From Colletes latitarsis (lineage: Eukaryota > Arthropoda > Insecta > Hymenoptera > Colletidae), in NCBI RefSeq assembly GCF_051014445.1, contig NW_027488366.1:14898001-14962000 (forward strand): 64,000 bases of DNA. Direction: 5' to 3'. The translations under genes and the position numbers were made by a program. Below the pieces are notes generated by a model. It ran no database searches. It had not been told where the DNA came from and was given only the letters and a program-made list of their open reading frames with translations. Below, piece after piece: positions 14,310 to 29,008 of the stretch. Numbering within the stretch: position 1 is the first letter of the stretch; every line of letters begins with the position of its first letter.

Positions 14310-17222
14310 TATTTCTCATACTTCATGGCTAGATCCTGGGCTGTTTCTGGATTGTATCACGTAGTTATTTGGTACCACGCTGAAACAGTCAATTAAACCA
14401 GGTTTCGATCAATATTTTTGAGGATAACGCATGTTAGGTCTTGGTTAGGTCTGGGATTTTCACTCATCAGACTCATACTTTCGCATTCTTCACATACTTG
14501 TTGAACGGATCATGGGTTTTTTCTGGTTTGGATCACGTAGTAATGTGGGACCACACTGAAACAATCAATTAAACCTGGTCTTGATAAATATTTTAGAGGA
14601 TAACGCATGTTAGGTCTGGGATAGGTCTAGGATTTGCCCTTATCAGGCTCATACTTTCGCATATTTCTCATACTTCATGGCTAGATCCTGGGCTATTTCT
14701 GGATTGGATCACGTAGTAATGTGGTACCACACTGAAACAGTCAACTAAACCTGGTCTTGATAAATATTTTAGAGGATAACGCATGTTAGGTCTGGGTAAG
14801 GTCTAGGATTTGCCCTCGTCAGGCTCATACTTTCGCATATTTCTCATACTTCATGGCTAGATCCTGGGCTGTTTCTGGATTGTATCACGTAGTAATGTGG
14901 TACCACACTGAAACAGTCAATTAAACCAGGTTTCGATCAATATTTTTGAGGATAACGCATGTTAGGTCTTGGTTAGGTCTGGGATTTTCACTCATCAGAC
15001 TCATACTTTCGCATTCTTCACATACTTGTTGAACGGATCCTGGGTTTTTTCTGGTTTGGAACACGTAGTAATGTGGCACCACACTGAAACAGTTCATTAA
15101 ACCTGGTTTCGCTCAATATTTTAGAGGATAACGCATGTTAGGTCTAGGTTAGGTCTGGGATTTGCTCTCGTCAGGCTCATTCTTTCGCATATTTCTCATA
15201 CTTGATGGCTAGATCCTGGGCTTTTTCTGGATTGCATCACGTAGTAATGTAGTACCACACTGAAACAGTCAATGAAACCTGGTTTTCATCAATATTTTAG
15301 AGGACAACGCAAGTTAGGTTTAGGTAAGGCCTGAGATTTTCACTGATCAGTCTCATACTTTCGCTTTCTTCACATACTTGTTGAACGGATCCTGGGTTTT
15401 TTCTGGTTTGGATCACTTAGTAATGTGGGACCACACTGAAACAATCAATTGAACCTGGTCTTGATAACTATTTTAGAGGATAACGCATGTTAGGTCTGGG
15501 TTAGGTCTAGGATTTGCCCTTATCAGGCTCATACTTTCGCATATTTCTCTTACTTCATGGCTAGATCCTGGGCTGTTTCTGGATTGTATCACGTAGTAAT
15601 GTGGTACCACGCTGAAACAGTCAATTAAACCTGGTTTCAATCAATATTTTAGAGGATAACGCATGTTAGGTCTAGGTAAGGCCTGAGATTTGCTCTCATC
15701 AGGCTCGTTCTTTCGCATATTTCTCATACTTGATGGCTAGATCCTGGGCTTTTTCTGGATTGCATCACGTAGTAATGTAGTACCACACTGAAACAGTCGA
15801 TTAAACCTGGTTTCGAACAATATTTTAGAGGATAACGCAAGTTAAGTCTGGGATTGGTTTGGGATTTGACCTCATCAGACTCATACTTTCGCACAATTCA
15901 CATACTCGTTGAACAGATCCTGGGTTATTTTCTGGTTTGGATTACATAGCAATGTGGTACCACACTGAAACAGTCGATTAAACCAGGTTTCGATCAATAT
16001 TTTTGAGGATAACGCATGTTAGGTCTAGGTTAGGCCTGGGATTTTCACTCATCAGGCTCATAATTTCGCACACTTCACATACTCGTTTGACAGATCCTGG
16101 GTTATTTTCTGGTTTGCATCACGTAGTAATGTGGGACCACACTGAAACAGTCAATTAAACCTAGTTTCGATCAATATTTTAGAGAATAATTCATGTTAGG
16201 TCTAGGTTAGGTCTGGGATTTGCTCTCATCAGGCTCATACTTTCGCACACTTCACATACTCGTTTGACAGATCCTGGGTTATTTTCTGGTTTGGATCACG
16301 TAGTAATGTGGGACCACACTGAAACAGTCAATTAAACCTGGTTTCGATCAATATTTTAGAGAATAATTCATGTTATGTCTAGGTTAGGTCTGGGATTTGC
16401 TCTCATCAGGCTCATTCTTTCGCATATTTCTCATACTTGATGGCTAGATGCTGGGCTTTTTCTGGATTGCATCACGTAGTAATGAAGTACAACACTGAAA
16501 CAGTCATTTAAACCTGGTTTCCATCATTATCTTAGAGGACAACGCATGTTAGGTCTGGGATAGGTCTAGGATTTGCCCTCATCAGGCTCATACTTTCGCA
16601 TATTTCTCATACTTCATGGCTAGATCCTGGGCTATTTCTGGATTGGATCACGTAGTAATGTGATATCACACTGAAACAGTCAATTAAACCTGGTCTTGAT
16701 AAATATTTTAGAGGATAACGCATGTTAGGTCTGGGTAAGGTCTAGGATTTGCCCTCGTCAGGCTCATACTTTCGCATATTTCTCATACTTCATGGCTAGA
16801 TCCTGGGCTATTTCTGGATTAGATCACGTAGTAATATGGTACCACACTGAAACAGTCAATTAAACTTGGTTTCCATCAATATCTTAAAGGACAACGCAAG
16901 TTAGGTCTGGGATGGGTCTTGGATTTGCCCTCATCAGGCTCATACTTTCGCGTTTTTCACATACTTTTTGAACAGATCCTGGGTTTTTTCTGATTTGGAT
17001 CACGTAGTAGTATGGTACCACACTGAAACAGTCCATTGAACCTGGTTTGGATCAATATTTTAGAGGATAACGCATGTTAGGTCTAGGTTAGGTCTGGGAT
17101 TTTCACTCATCAGACTCATACTTTCGCATTCTTCACATACTTGTTGAACGGATCCTGGGTTTTTTCTGGTTTGGATCACGTAGTAATGTGGTACCACACT
17201 GAAACAGTCGATTAAACCTGGT

Positions 17223-17574
17223 TTCGATCAATATTTTAGAGGATAACGCAAGTTAAGTCTGGGATTGGTCTGGGATTTGACCTCATCAGACTCACACTTT
17301 TGCACACTTCACATACTCGTTGAACAGATACTGGGTATTTTCTGGTTTGGATCACGTAGTAATGTGGTACCACACTGAAACAGTCGATTAAACCTGGTTT
17401 CGATCAATATTTTAGAGGATAACGCAAGTTAAGTCTGGGATTGGTCTGGGATTTGACCTCATCAGACTCACACTTTTGCACACTTCACATACTCGTTGAA
17501 CAGATACTGGGTATTTTCTGGTTTGGATCACGTAGTGATGTGGTACCACACTGAAACAGTCGATTAAACCTGGT
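17223..17574 (+). repeat. Near-identical tandem monomer pair
   Basis: 17223-17398 and 17399-17574 match almost perfectly, sharing CACACTTTTGCAC and AGATACTGGGTATTTT. One clear difference is GTAGTAATG against GTAGTGATG. This is a second recent single-monomer duplication. Confidence 0.8.
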
Positions 17575-20500
17575 TGCGATCAATATTTTAGAGGATAACG
17601 CATGTTAGGTCTAGGTTAGCCCTGGGATTTTCACTCATCAGACTCATACTTTCGCATATTTCTCATACTTCATGGCTAGATCCTGGTCTGTTTCTGGATT
17701 GTATCACGTAGTAATTTGGTACCACGCTGAAACAGTCAATTAAACCAGGTTTCGATCAATATTTTTGAGGATAACGCATGTTAGGTCTTGGTTAGGTCTG
17801 GGATTTTCACTCATCAGGCTCATTCTTTCGCATATTTCTCATACATGTTGAACAGATCCTGGGTTTTTTCTGGTTTGGATCACTTAGTAATGTGGAACCA
17901 CACAGAAACACCCAATTAAACCTGGTCTTGATAAATATTTTAGAGGATAACGCATGTTAGGTCTGGGTTAGGTCTAGGATTTGCCCTCATCAGGCTCATA
18001 CTTTCGCATATTTCTCATACTTCATGGCTAGATCCTGGGCTGTTTCTGGATTGTATCACGTAGTAATGTGGTACCACGCTGAAACAGTCAATTAAACCTG
18101 GTTTCAATCAATATTTTAGAGGATAACGCATGTTAGGCCTCGGTTAGGGCTGGGATTTTCACTCATCAGACTCATACTTTCGCATTCTTCACATACCTGT
18201 TGAACTGAGCCTGGGTTTTTTCTGGTTTGGATCACGTAGTAATGTGGGACCACACTGAAACAGTTCATTAAACCTGATTTCGCTCAATATTTTAGAGGAT
18301 AACGCATGTTAGGTCTAGGTTAGGTCTGGGATTTGCTCTCATCAGGCTCATTCTTTCGCATATTTCTCATACTTGATGGCTAGATCCTGGGCTTTTTCTG
18401 GATTGCATCACGTAGTAATGTAGTACCACACTGAAACAGTCAATGAAACCTGGTTTTCATCAATATTTTAGAGGACAACGCAAGTTAGGTCTAGGTAAGG
18501 CCTGAGATTTTCACTGATCAGACTCATACTTTCGCATTCTTCACATACTTGTTGAACGGATCCTGGGTTTTTTCTGGTTTGGATCACGTAGTAATGTGGG
18601 CCCACACTGAAACAATCATTTAAACCTGGTCTTGATAAATATTTTAGAGGATAACGCAAGTTAGGTCTGGGATAGGTCAGGGATTTGACCTCATCAGACT
18701 CATAGTTTCGCACACTTCACATAGTCTTTGAACAGATCCTGGGTTATTTTCTGGTTTGGATCACATAGTAATGTGGTACCACACTGAAACAGTCGATTGA
18801 ACCAGGTTTCGATCAATATTTTAGAGAATAATTCATGTTAGGTCTAGGTTAGGTCAAGGATTTGCTCTCATCAGGCTCATTCTTTCGCATATTTCTCATA
18901 CTTGATGGCTAGATCCTGGACTTTTTCTGGATTGCATCACGTAGTAATGAAGTACAACACTGAAACAGTCAATTAAACCTGGTTTCGATCAATATTTTAG
19001 AGAATAATTCATGTTAGGTCTAGGTTAGGTCTGGGATTTGCTCTCATCAGGCTCATTCTTTCGCATATTTCTCATACTTGATGGCTAGATCCTGGGCTTT
19101 TTCTGGATTGCATGACGTAGTAATGAAGTACAACACTGAAACAGTCAATTAAACCTGGTTTCCATCAATATTTTAGAGAATAACGCATGTTAGGTCTGGA
19201 TTAGGTCTAGGATTTGCCCTCATCAGGCTCATACTTTCGCATATTTCTCATACTTCATGGCTAGATCCTGGGCTGTTTCTGGATTGTATCACGTAGTACT
19301 GTGGTACCACGCTGAAACAGTCAATTAATCCTGGTTTCAATCAATATTTTAGAGGATAACGCATGTTAGGCCTCGGTTAGGCCTGGGATTTTCACTCATC
19401 AGACACATACTTTCGCATTCTTCACATACTTGTTGAACTGATCCTGGGTTTTTTCAGGTTTGGATCACGTAGTAATGTGGGACCACACTGAAACAGTTCA
19501 TTAAACCTGGTTTCACTCAATATTCTAGAGGATAACGCAAGTTAGGTCTGGGATAGGTCTGGGATTTGACCCCATCACTCTCATACTTTCGCACACTTCA
19601 CATACTCGTTGATACAGATCCTGGGTTTTTTCTGGTTTGCATCACTTAGTAATGTGGGACCACACTGAAACAATCAATTAAACCTGGTCTTGATAAATAT
19701 TTTAGAGGATAACGCATGTTAGGTCTGGGTTAGGTCTAGGATTTGCCCTCATCAGGCTCATACTTTCGCATATTTCTCATACTTCATGGCTAGCTCCTGG
19801 GCTGTTTCTGGTTTGTATCACGTAGTAATGTGGTACCACGCTGAAACAGTCAATTAAACCTGGTTTCAATCAATATTTTAGAGGACAACGCAAGTTAGGT
19901 CTAGGTAAGGCCTGAGATTTTCACTGATCAGACTCATACTTTCGCATTCTTCACATACTTGTTGAACGGATCCTGGGTTTTTTCTGGTTTGGATCACGTA
20001 GTAATGTGGTACCACACTGAAACAGTCGATTAAACCTGGTTTCGATAAATATTTTAGAGGATAACGCAAGTTAAGTCTGGGATTGGTTTGGGATTTGACC
20101 TCATCAGACTCATACTTTCGCACACTTCACATACTCGTTGAACAGATCCTGGGTTATTTTCTGGTTTGGATCACATAGTAATGTGGTACCACACTGAAAC
20201 AGTCGATTAAACCAGGTTTCGATCAATATTTTTGAGGATAACGCATGTTAGGTCTAGGTTAGGCCTGGGATTTTCACTCATCAGACTCATACTTTCGCAT
20301 TCTTCACATACGTGTTGAACGGATCCTGGGTTTTTTCTGGTTTGGATCACGTAGTAATGTGGGACCACACTGAAACAGTCAATTAAACCTAGTTTCGATC
20401 AATATTTTAGAGAATAATTCATGTTAGGTCTAGGTTAGGTCTGGGATTTGCTCTCATCAGGCTCATACTTTCGCACACTTCACATACTCGTTTGACAGAT

Positions 20501-22879
20501 CCTGGGTTATTTTCTGGTTTGGATCACGTAGTAATGTGGGACCACACTGAAACAGTCAATTAAACCTGGTTTCGATCAATATTTTAGAGAATGTTATGTC
20601 TAGGTTAGGTCTGGGATTTGCTCTCATCAGGCTCATTCTTTCGCATATTTCTCATACTTGATGGCTAGATGTTGGGCTTTTTCTGGATTGCATCACGTAG
20701 TAATGAAGTACAACACTGAAACAGTCAATTAAACCTGGTTTCCATCATTATTTTAGAGGATAACGCATGTTAGGTCTGGGATAGGTCTGGGATTTGCCCT
20801 CATCAGACTCATACTTTCGCACAGTTCACATACTCGTTGAACAGATCCTGGGTTATTTTCTGGTTTGGATCACATAGTAATGTGGTACCACACTGAAACA
20901 GTCAATTAAACTTGGTTTCCATCAATATCTTAAAGGACAACGCAAGTTAGGTCTGGGATAGGTCTTGGATTTGCCCTCATCAGGCTCATACTTTCGCGTT
21001 TTTCACATACTTTTTGAACAGATCCTGGGTTTTTTCTGGTTTGGATCACGTAGTAGTATGGTACCACACTGAAACAGTCCATTGAACCTGGTTTGGATCA
21101 TTATTTTAGAGGATAACGCATGTTAGGTCTAGGTTAGGTCTGGGATTTTCACTCATCAGATTCATACTTTCGCATTCTTCACATACTTGTTGAACGGATC
21201 CTGGATTTTTTCTGGTTTGGATCACGTAGTAATGTGGTACCACACTGAAACAGTCGATTAAACCTGGTTTCGATCAATATTTTAGAGGATAACGCAAGAT
21301 AAGTCTGGGATTGGTCTGGGATTTTCACTCATCAGACTCATACTTTCGCATTCTTCACATACTTGTTGAACGGATCCTGGGTTTTTTCTGGTTTGGATCA
21401 CGTAGTAATGTGGTACCACACTGAAACAGTCGATTAAACCTGGTTTCGATCAATATTTTAGAGGATAACGCAAGTTAGGTCTGGGATAGGTCTGGGATTT
21501 GACCCCATCAGTCTCATACTTTCGCACACTTCACATACTCGTTGATACAGATCCTGGGTTTTTTCTGGTTTGCATCACTTAGTAATGTGGGACCACACTG
21601 AAACAATCAATTAAACCTGGTCTTGATAAATATTTTAGTGGATAACGCATGTTAGGTCTGGGTTAGGTCTAGGATTTGCCCTCATCAGGCTCATACTTTC
21701 GCATATTTCTCATACTTCATGGCTAGATCCTGGGCTGTTTCTGGATTGTATCACGTAGTAATGTGGTACCACGCTGAAACAGTCAATTAAACCTGGTTTC
21801 AATCAATATTTTAGAGGATGACGCATGTTAGGCCTCGGTTAGGTCTGGGATTTTCACTCATCAGACTCATACTTTCGCATTCTTCACATACTTGTTGAAC
21901 GGATCCTGGGTTTTTTCTGGTTTGGATCACGTAGTAATGTGGTACCACACTGAAACAGTCGATTAAACCTGGTTTCGATCAATATTTTAGAGGATAACGC
22001 AAGTTAAGTCTGGGATTGGTTTGGGATTTGACCTCATCAGACTCATACTTTCGCACACTTCACATACTCGTTGAACAGATCCTGAGTTATTTTCTGGTTT
22101 GGATCACATAGTAATGTGGTACCACACTGAAACAGTCGATTAAACCAGGGTTCGATCAATATTTTTGAGGATAACGCATGTTAGGTCTAGGTTAGGCCTG
22201 GGATTTTCACTCATCAGACTCATACTTTCGCATTCTTCACATACTTGTTGAACGGATCCTGGGTTTTTTCTGGTTTGGATCAGGTAGTAATGTGGGACCA
22301 CACTGAAACAGTCAATTAAACCTAGTTTCGATCAATATTTTAGAGAATAATTCATGTTAGGTCTAGGTTTGGTCTGGGATTTGCTCTCATCAGGCTCATA
22401 CTTTCGCACACTTCACATACTCGTTTGACAGATCCTGGGTTATTTTCTGGTTTGGATCACGTAGTAATTTGGGACCACACTGAAAGAGTCAATTAAACCT
22501 GGTTTCGATCAATATTTTAGAGGATAACGCATGTTAGGTCTTGGTTAGGTCTGGGATTTTCACTCATCAGACTCATACTTTCTCATATTTCTCATACTAG
22601 ATGGCTAGATACTGTGCTTTTTCTGGATTGCATCACGTTGTAATGAAGTACAACACTGAAACACTCAATTAAACCTGGTTTCGATCAATATTATTGAGGA
22701 TAACGCATGTTAGGTCTAGGTTAGGCCTGGGATTTTCACTCATCAGACTCATACTTTCACGTTCTTCACATGTTTGTTGAACGGATCTTGGGGTTTTTCT
22801 GGTGTGGATCACGTAGTAATGTTGTACCACACTGAAACAATCAATTAAACCTGATCTTGATAAATATTTTAGAGGATAA

Positions 22880-23580
22880 CGCATGTTAGGTCTAGGTTAG
22901 GTCTGGGATTTGCTCTCATCAGGCTCATTCTTTCGCATATTTCTCATATTTGACGGCTAGATCCTGGGCTTTCTCTGGATTGCATCACGTAGTAATGAAG
23001 TACAACACTGAAACAGTCAATTAAACCTGGTTTCCATCAATATTTTAGAGGACAACGCATGTCAGGTCTAGGTTAGGCCTGGGATTTGCTCTCATCAGGG
23101 TCATACTTTCGCAGTTTTAACATACATGTTGACCTGATCGAGGGTTTTTTCTGCTTTGGATCACATAGTAATGTGGTACCACGCTGAAACAGTCGATTAA
23201 ACCTGGTTTCGATCAATATTTTAGAGGATAACGCAAGTTAAGTCTGGGATAGGTCTGGGATTTGATCTCATCAGACTCATACTTTCGCGTTTTTCACATA
23301 CTTTTTGAACAGATCCGGGGTTTTTTCTGGTTTGGATCACGTAGTAGTGTGGTACCACACTGAAACAGTCAATTAAACCTGGTTTTGATCAATATTTTAG
23401 AGAATAATTCATGTTAGGTCTAGGTTAGGTCTGGGATTTGCTCTCATCAGGCTCATTCTTTCGCATATTTCTCATACTTGATGGCTAGATGCTGGGCTTT
23501 TTCTGGATTGCATCACGTAGTAATGAAGTACAACACTGAAACAGTCAATTAAACCTGGTTTCCATCAATATCTTAGAGGG
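22880..23580 (+). repeat. Satellite segment duplicated next to the retroelement (copy 1)
   Basis: This stretch carries rare variants (TGACGGCTAG at 22951, the GACCTGATCGAGGG form, TTTGATCTCATCAG at 23261) that reappear in the same order at about 33.42-34.30 kb. The offset is 10,540 bp at first and 10,716 bp later, meaning one extra monomer in the second copy. Confidence 0.7.
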
Positions 23581-25800
23581 CAACGTAAGTTAGGTCTGGG
23601 ATAGGTCTGGGATTTGCTCTCATCAGGGTCATACTTTCGCAGTTTTAACATACACGTTGACCTGATCGAGGGTTTTTACTGGTTTGGATCACGTAGTAGT
23701 GTGGTACCACACTGAAACAGTCCATTAAACCTGGTTTGGATCAATATTTTAGAGGATAACGCATGTTAGGTCTAGGTTAGGTCTGGGATTTTCACTCATC
23801 AGACTCATACTTTCGCATTCTTCACATACTTGTTGTACGGATCCTGGGTTTTTTCTGGTTTGGATCACGTGGTAATGTGGGACCACACTGAAACAGTCAA
23901 TTAAACCTGGTTTCAATCAATATTTTTGAGAATAATACATGTTAGGTCTAGGTTTGGTCTGGGATTTGCTCTCATCAGGCTCATTCTTTCGCATATTTCT
24001 CATACTTGATGGCTAGATGCTGGGCTTTTTCTGGATTGCATCACGTAGTAATGAAGTACAACACAGAAACAGTCAATTGAACCTGGTTTCCATCAATATC
24101 TTAGAGGACAACGCAAGTTAGGTCTGGGATAGGTCTGGGATTTGCCCTCATCAGGCTCATACTTTCGCGTTTTTCACATACATGTTGAACAGATCCTGGG
24201 TTTTTTCTGGTTTGGATCACGTAGTAGTGTGGTACCTCACTGAAACAGTCCATTAAACCTGGTTTGGATCAATATTTTAGAGGATAACGCATGTTAGGTC
24301 TAGGTTAGGTCGGGGATTTTCACCCATCAGACTCATACTTTCGCATTCTTCACATACTTGTTGTACGGATCCCGGGTTTTTTCTGGTTTGGATCACGTAG
24401 TAATGTGGGACCACACTGAAACAGTCAATTAAACCTGGTTTGGATCAATATTTTAGAGGATAACGCATGTTAGGTCTAGGTTAGGTCTGGGATTTTCTCT
24501 CATCAGGCTCATTCTTTCGCATATTTCTCATACTTGATGGCTAGATGCGGGGCTTTTTCTGGATGGTATCACGTAGTAATGAAGTACAACACAGAAACAG
24601 TCAATTAAACCTGGTTTCCATCAATATCTTAGAGGACAACGCAAGTCAGGTCTGGGATAGGTCTGGGATTTGCCCTCATCAGGCTCATACTTTCGCGTTT
24701 TTCACATACATGTTGAACAGATCCTGGGTTTTTTCTGGTTTGGATCACGTAGTAGTATGGTACCACACTGAAACAGTCCATTAAACCTGGTTTGGATCAA
24801 TATTTTAGAGGATAACGCATGTTAGGTCTAGGTTAGATCGGGGATTTTCACTCATCAGACTCATACTTTCGCATTCTTCACATACTTGTTGTACGGATCC
24901 TGGGTTTTTTCTGGTTTGGATCACGTAGTAATGTGGGCCCACACTGAAACAATCATTTAAACCTGGTCTTGATAAATATTTTAGAGGATAACGCAAGTTA
25001 GGTCTGGGATAGGTCAGGGATTTGACCTCATCAGACTCATAATTTCGCACACTTCACAGACTCCTTGAACAGATCCTGGGTTATTTTCTGGTTTGGATCA
25101 CATAGTAATGTGGTACCACACTGAAACAGTCGATTAAACCAGGTTTCGATCAATATTTTAGAGAATAATTCATGTTAGGTCTAGGTTAGGTCAAGGATTT
25201 GCTCTCATCAGGCTCATTCTTTCGCATATTTCTCATACTTGATGGCTAGATCCTGGACTTTTTCTGGATTGCATCACGTAGTAATGAAGTACAACACTGA
25301 AACAGTCAATTAAACCTGGTTTCGATCAATATTTTAGAGAATAATTCATGTTAGGTCTGGGTTAGGTCTAGGATTTGCCCTCATCAGGCTCATTCTTTCG
25401 CATATTTCTCATACTTGATGGCTAGATCCTGGGCTGTTTCTGGATTGCATCACTTAGTAATGAAGTGCAACACTGAAACAGTCAATTAAACCTGTTTTCG
25501 ATCAATATTTTAGAGGTTAACGGAAGTTAGGTCTGGGATAGGTCTAGGATTTGCCCTCATCAGGCTCTTACTTTCGCATATTTCTCATACTTCATGGCTA
25601 GATCCTGGGCTGTTTCTGGATTGTATCACGTAGTAATGTGGTACCACGCTGAAACAGTCAATTAAACCTGGTTTCGATCAATATTTTAGAGGATAACGGA
25701 AGTTAGGTCTGGGATAGGTCTAGGATTTGCCCTCATCAGGCTCTTACTTTCGCATATTTCTCATACTTCATGGCTAGCTCCTGGGCTATTTTTGGATTGG

Positions 25801-26760
25801 ATCACGTAGTAAAGTGGTACCACACTGAAACATTCAATGAAACCAGGTTTCCATGAATATTTTAGAAGACAACGCAAGTTAGGTCTAGGTAAGGCCTGAG
25901 ATTTTCACTGATCAGACTCATACTTTAGCATTCTTCGCATACTTGTTGAACGGATCCTGTGTTTTTTCTGGTTTGGATGACGTAGTAATGTGGTACCACA
26001 CTGAAACATTCAATTAAACCTGGTCTTGATAAATATTTTAGAGAATAACGCATGTTAGGTCTGGGTTAGGTCTAGGATTTGCCCTCATCAGGCTCATACT
26101 TTCGCATATTTCTCATACTTCATGGCTAGCTCCTGGGCTATTTCTGGATTGGATCACGTAGTAAAGTGGTACCACACTGAAACATTCAATGAAACCTGGT
26201 CTGGATAAATATCTTAGAGGATAACGCATGTTAGGTCAAGGTTAGGTCTAAGATTTGCCCTCATCAGGCTCACAGTTTCGCGTTTTTCACATACTTGTTG
26301 AACAGATCCTGGGTTTTTTCTGGTTTGGATCACGTAGTAATGTGGGACCACACTGAAACAGTCAAGTAAACCTGGTTTCGATCAATATTTTAGAGAATAA
26401 TTCATGTTATGTCTAGGTTAGGTCTGGGATTTGCTCTCATCAGGCTCATTCTTCCGCATATTTCTCATACATGTTGAACAGATCCTGGGTATTTTCTGGC
26501 ATGGAACACGTAGTAATGTGGGACCACACTGAAACAATCAATTAAACCTGGTCTTGATAAATATTTTAGAGGATAACGCATGTTAGGTCTGGGTTAGGTC
26601 TAGGATTTGCCCTCATCAGGCTCATACTTTCGCATATTTCTCATACTTCATGGCTAGAACCTGGGCTGTTCCTGGATTGTATCACGTAGTAATGTGGTAC
26701 CACGCTGAAACAGTCAATTAAACCTGGTTTCGATCAATATTTTAGAGGATAACGGAAGTT
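25801..26760 (+). repeat. Segmental satellite duplication, copy 1 (offset about 5,435 bp)
   Basis: Matches 31235-32195 in order. Shared rare variants are CCATGAATATTTTAGAAGAC, TTCTTCGCATAC, GGCATGGAACACG and ATTCTTCCGCAT. The offset is 5,434-5,435 bp throughout. Confidence 0.75.
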
Positions 26761-27841
26761 AGGTCTGGGATAGGTCTAGGATTTGCCCTCATCAGGCTCT
26801 TACTTTCGCATATTTCTCTTACTTCATGGCTAGATCCTGGGCTATTTCTGGATTGGATCACGTAGTAAAGTGGTACCACACTGGAACATTCAATGAAACC
26901 TGGTCTGGATAAATATTTTAGAGGATACCGCATCTTAGGTCTGGGTTAGGTCTAAGATTTGCCCTCATCACGCTCACAGTTTAGCGTTTTTCGCATACTT
27001 GTTGGACAGATCCTGGGTTTTTTCTGGTTTGGATCACGAAGTAGTGTGGTACCACACTGAAACAGTCCATTAAACCTGGTTTCGCTCAATATTTTAGAGG
27101 ATAACGCATGTTAGGTCTAGGTTAGGTCTGGGATTTGCTCTCATCAGGCTCATTCTTTCGCATATTTCTCATACTTGATGGCTAGATCCTGGGCTTTTTC
27201 TGGATTGCATCACGTAATAATGTAGTACCACACTGAAACAGTCATTGAAACCTGGTTTCCATCAATATTTTAAAGGACAACGCAAGTTAGGTCTAGGTAA
27301 GGCATGAGATTTGCTCTCATCAGGGTCATACTTTCGCAGTTTTAGCATACATGTTGACCTGATCGAGGGTTTTTTCTGCTTTGGATCACGTAGTAAGGTG
27401 GTACCACACTGAAACAGTCCATTAAACCTGGTTTGGATCAATATTTTTGAGGATAACGCATGTTAGGTCTGGGATAGGTCTAGGATTTGCCCTCATCAGG
27501 CTCTTACTTTCGCATATTTCTCATACTTCATGGCTAGATCCTGGGCTATTTCTGGATTGGATCACGTAGTAAAGTGGTACCACACTGAAACATTCAATGA
27601 AACCTGGTCTGGACAAATATTTTAGAGGATAACGCATGTTAGGTTTGGGTTAGGTCTAGGATTTGCCCTCATTAGGCTCATACTTTCGCATATTTCTCAT
27701 ACTTCATGGCTAGATCCTGGGCTTTTTCTGGATTGCATCACGTAGTAATGTAGTACCACACTGAAACATTCAATTATACTTGGTCTTGATAAATATTTCA
27801 GAGGATAACGCATGTTAGGTCCGGGTTAGGTCTAGGATTTG

Positions 27842-29008
27842 CACTCATAAGGCTCATACTTTCGCGTTTTTCACATACTTGTTGAACAGATCCTGGGTTT
27901 TTTCTGGTTTGGATCACGTAGTAGTGTGGTACCACACTGAAACAGTCCATTAAACCTGGTTGCGATCAATGTTTTAGAGGATAACGCATGTTAGGTCTGG
28001 GTTAGGTCTAGTATTTGCCCTCATCAGGCTCATTCTTTCGCATATTTCTCAAACTTGATGGCTAGATCCTGGGCTTTTTCTGGATTGCATCACGTAGTAA
28101 TGTAGTACCACACTGAAACATTCAATTAAACCTGGTCTTGATAAATATTTCAGAGGATAACGCATGTTAGGTCTGGGTTAGGTCTAGGATTTGCACTCAT
28201 CAGGCTCATACTTTCGCATATTTCTCATACTTCATGGCTAGATCCTGGGCTGTTTCTGGATTGCATAATAATTCATGTTAGGTCTAGGTTAGGTCTGGGA
28301 TTTGCTCTCATCAGGCTCATTCTTTCGCATATTTCTCATACTTGATGGCTAGATCCTGGGCTTTTTCTGGATTGCATCACGTAGTAATAAAGTACAACAC
28401 TGAAACAGTCAATTAAATCTGGTTTCGATCAATATTTTAGAGAATAATTCATGTTAGGTCTGGGTTAGGTCTAGGATTTGCCCTCATCAGGCTCATTCTT
28501 TCGCATATTTCTCACACTTGATGGCTAGATCCTGGGCTGCCTCTGGATTGCATCACTTAGTAATGAAGTGCAACACTGAAACAGTCAATTAAACCTGTTT
28601 TCGATCAATATTTTAGAGGATAACGGAAGTTAGGTCTGGGATAGGTCTAGAATTTGCCCTCATCAGGCTCTTACTTTCGCATATTTCTCATACTTCATGG
28701 CTAGATCCTGGGCTGTTTCTGGATTGTATCACGTAGTAATGTGGTACCACGCTGAAACAGTCAATTAAACCTGGTTTCGATCAATATTTTAGAGGATAAC
28801 GGAAGTTAGGTCTGGGATAGGTCAAGGATTTGCCCTCATCAGGCTCTTACTTTCGCATATTTCTCATACTTCATGGCTAGCTCCTGGGCTATTTCTGGAT
28901 TGGATCACGTAGTAAAGTGGTACCACACTGAAACATTCAATGAAACCTGGTCTGGATAAATATCTTAGAGGATAACGCATGTTAGGTCAAGGTTAGGTCT
29001 AAGATTTG
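27842..29008 (+). repeat. 1,167-bp higher-order repeat, copy 1
   Basis: A seven-monomer unit in which one monomer has lost 65 bp: GGATTGCAT at 28261 joins directly to AATAATTCATG. 7 x 176 - 65 = 1,167, which equals the observed spacing of this scar (28261, 29428, 30595). Confidence 0.88.
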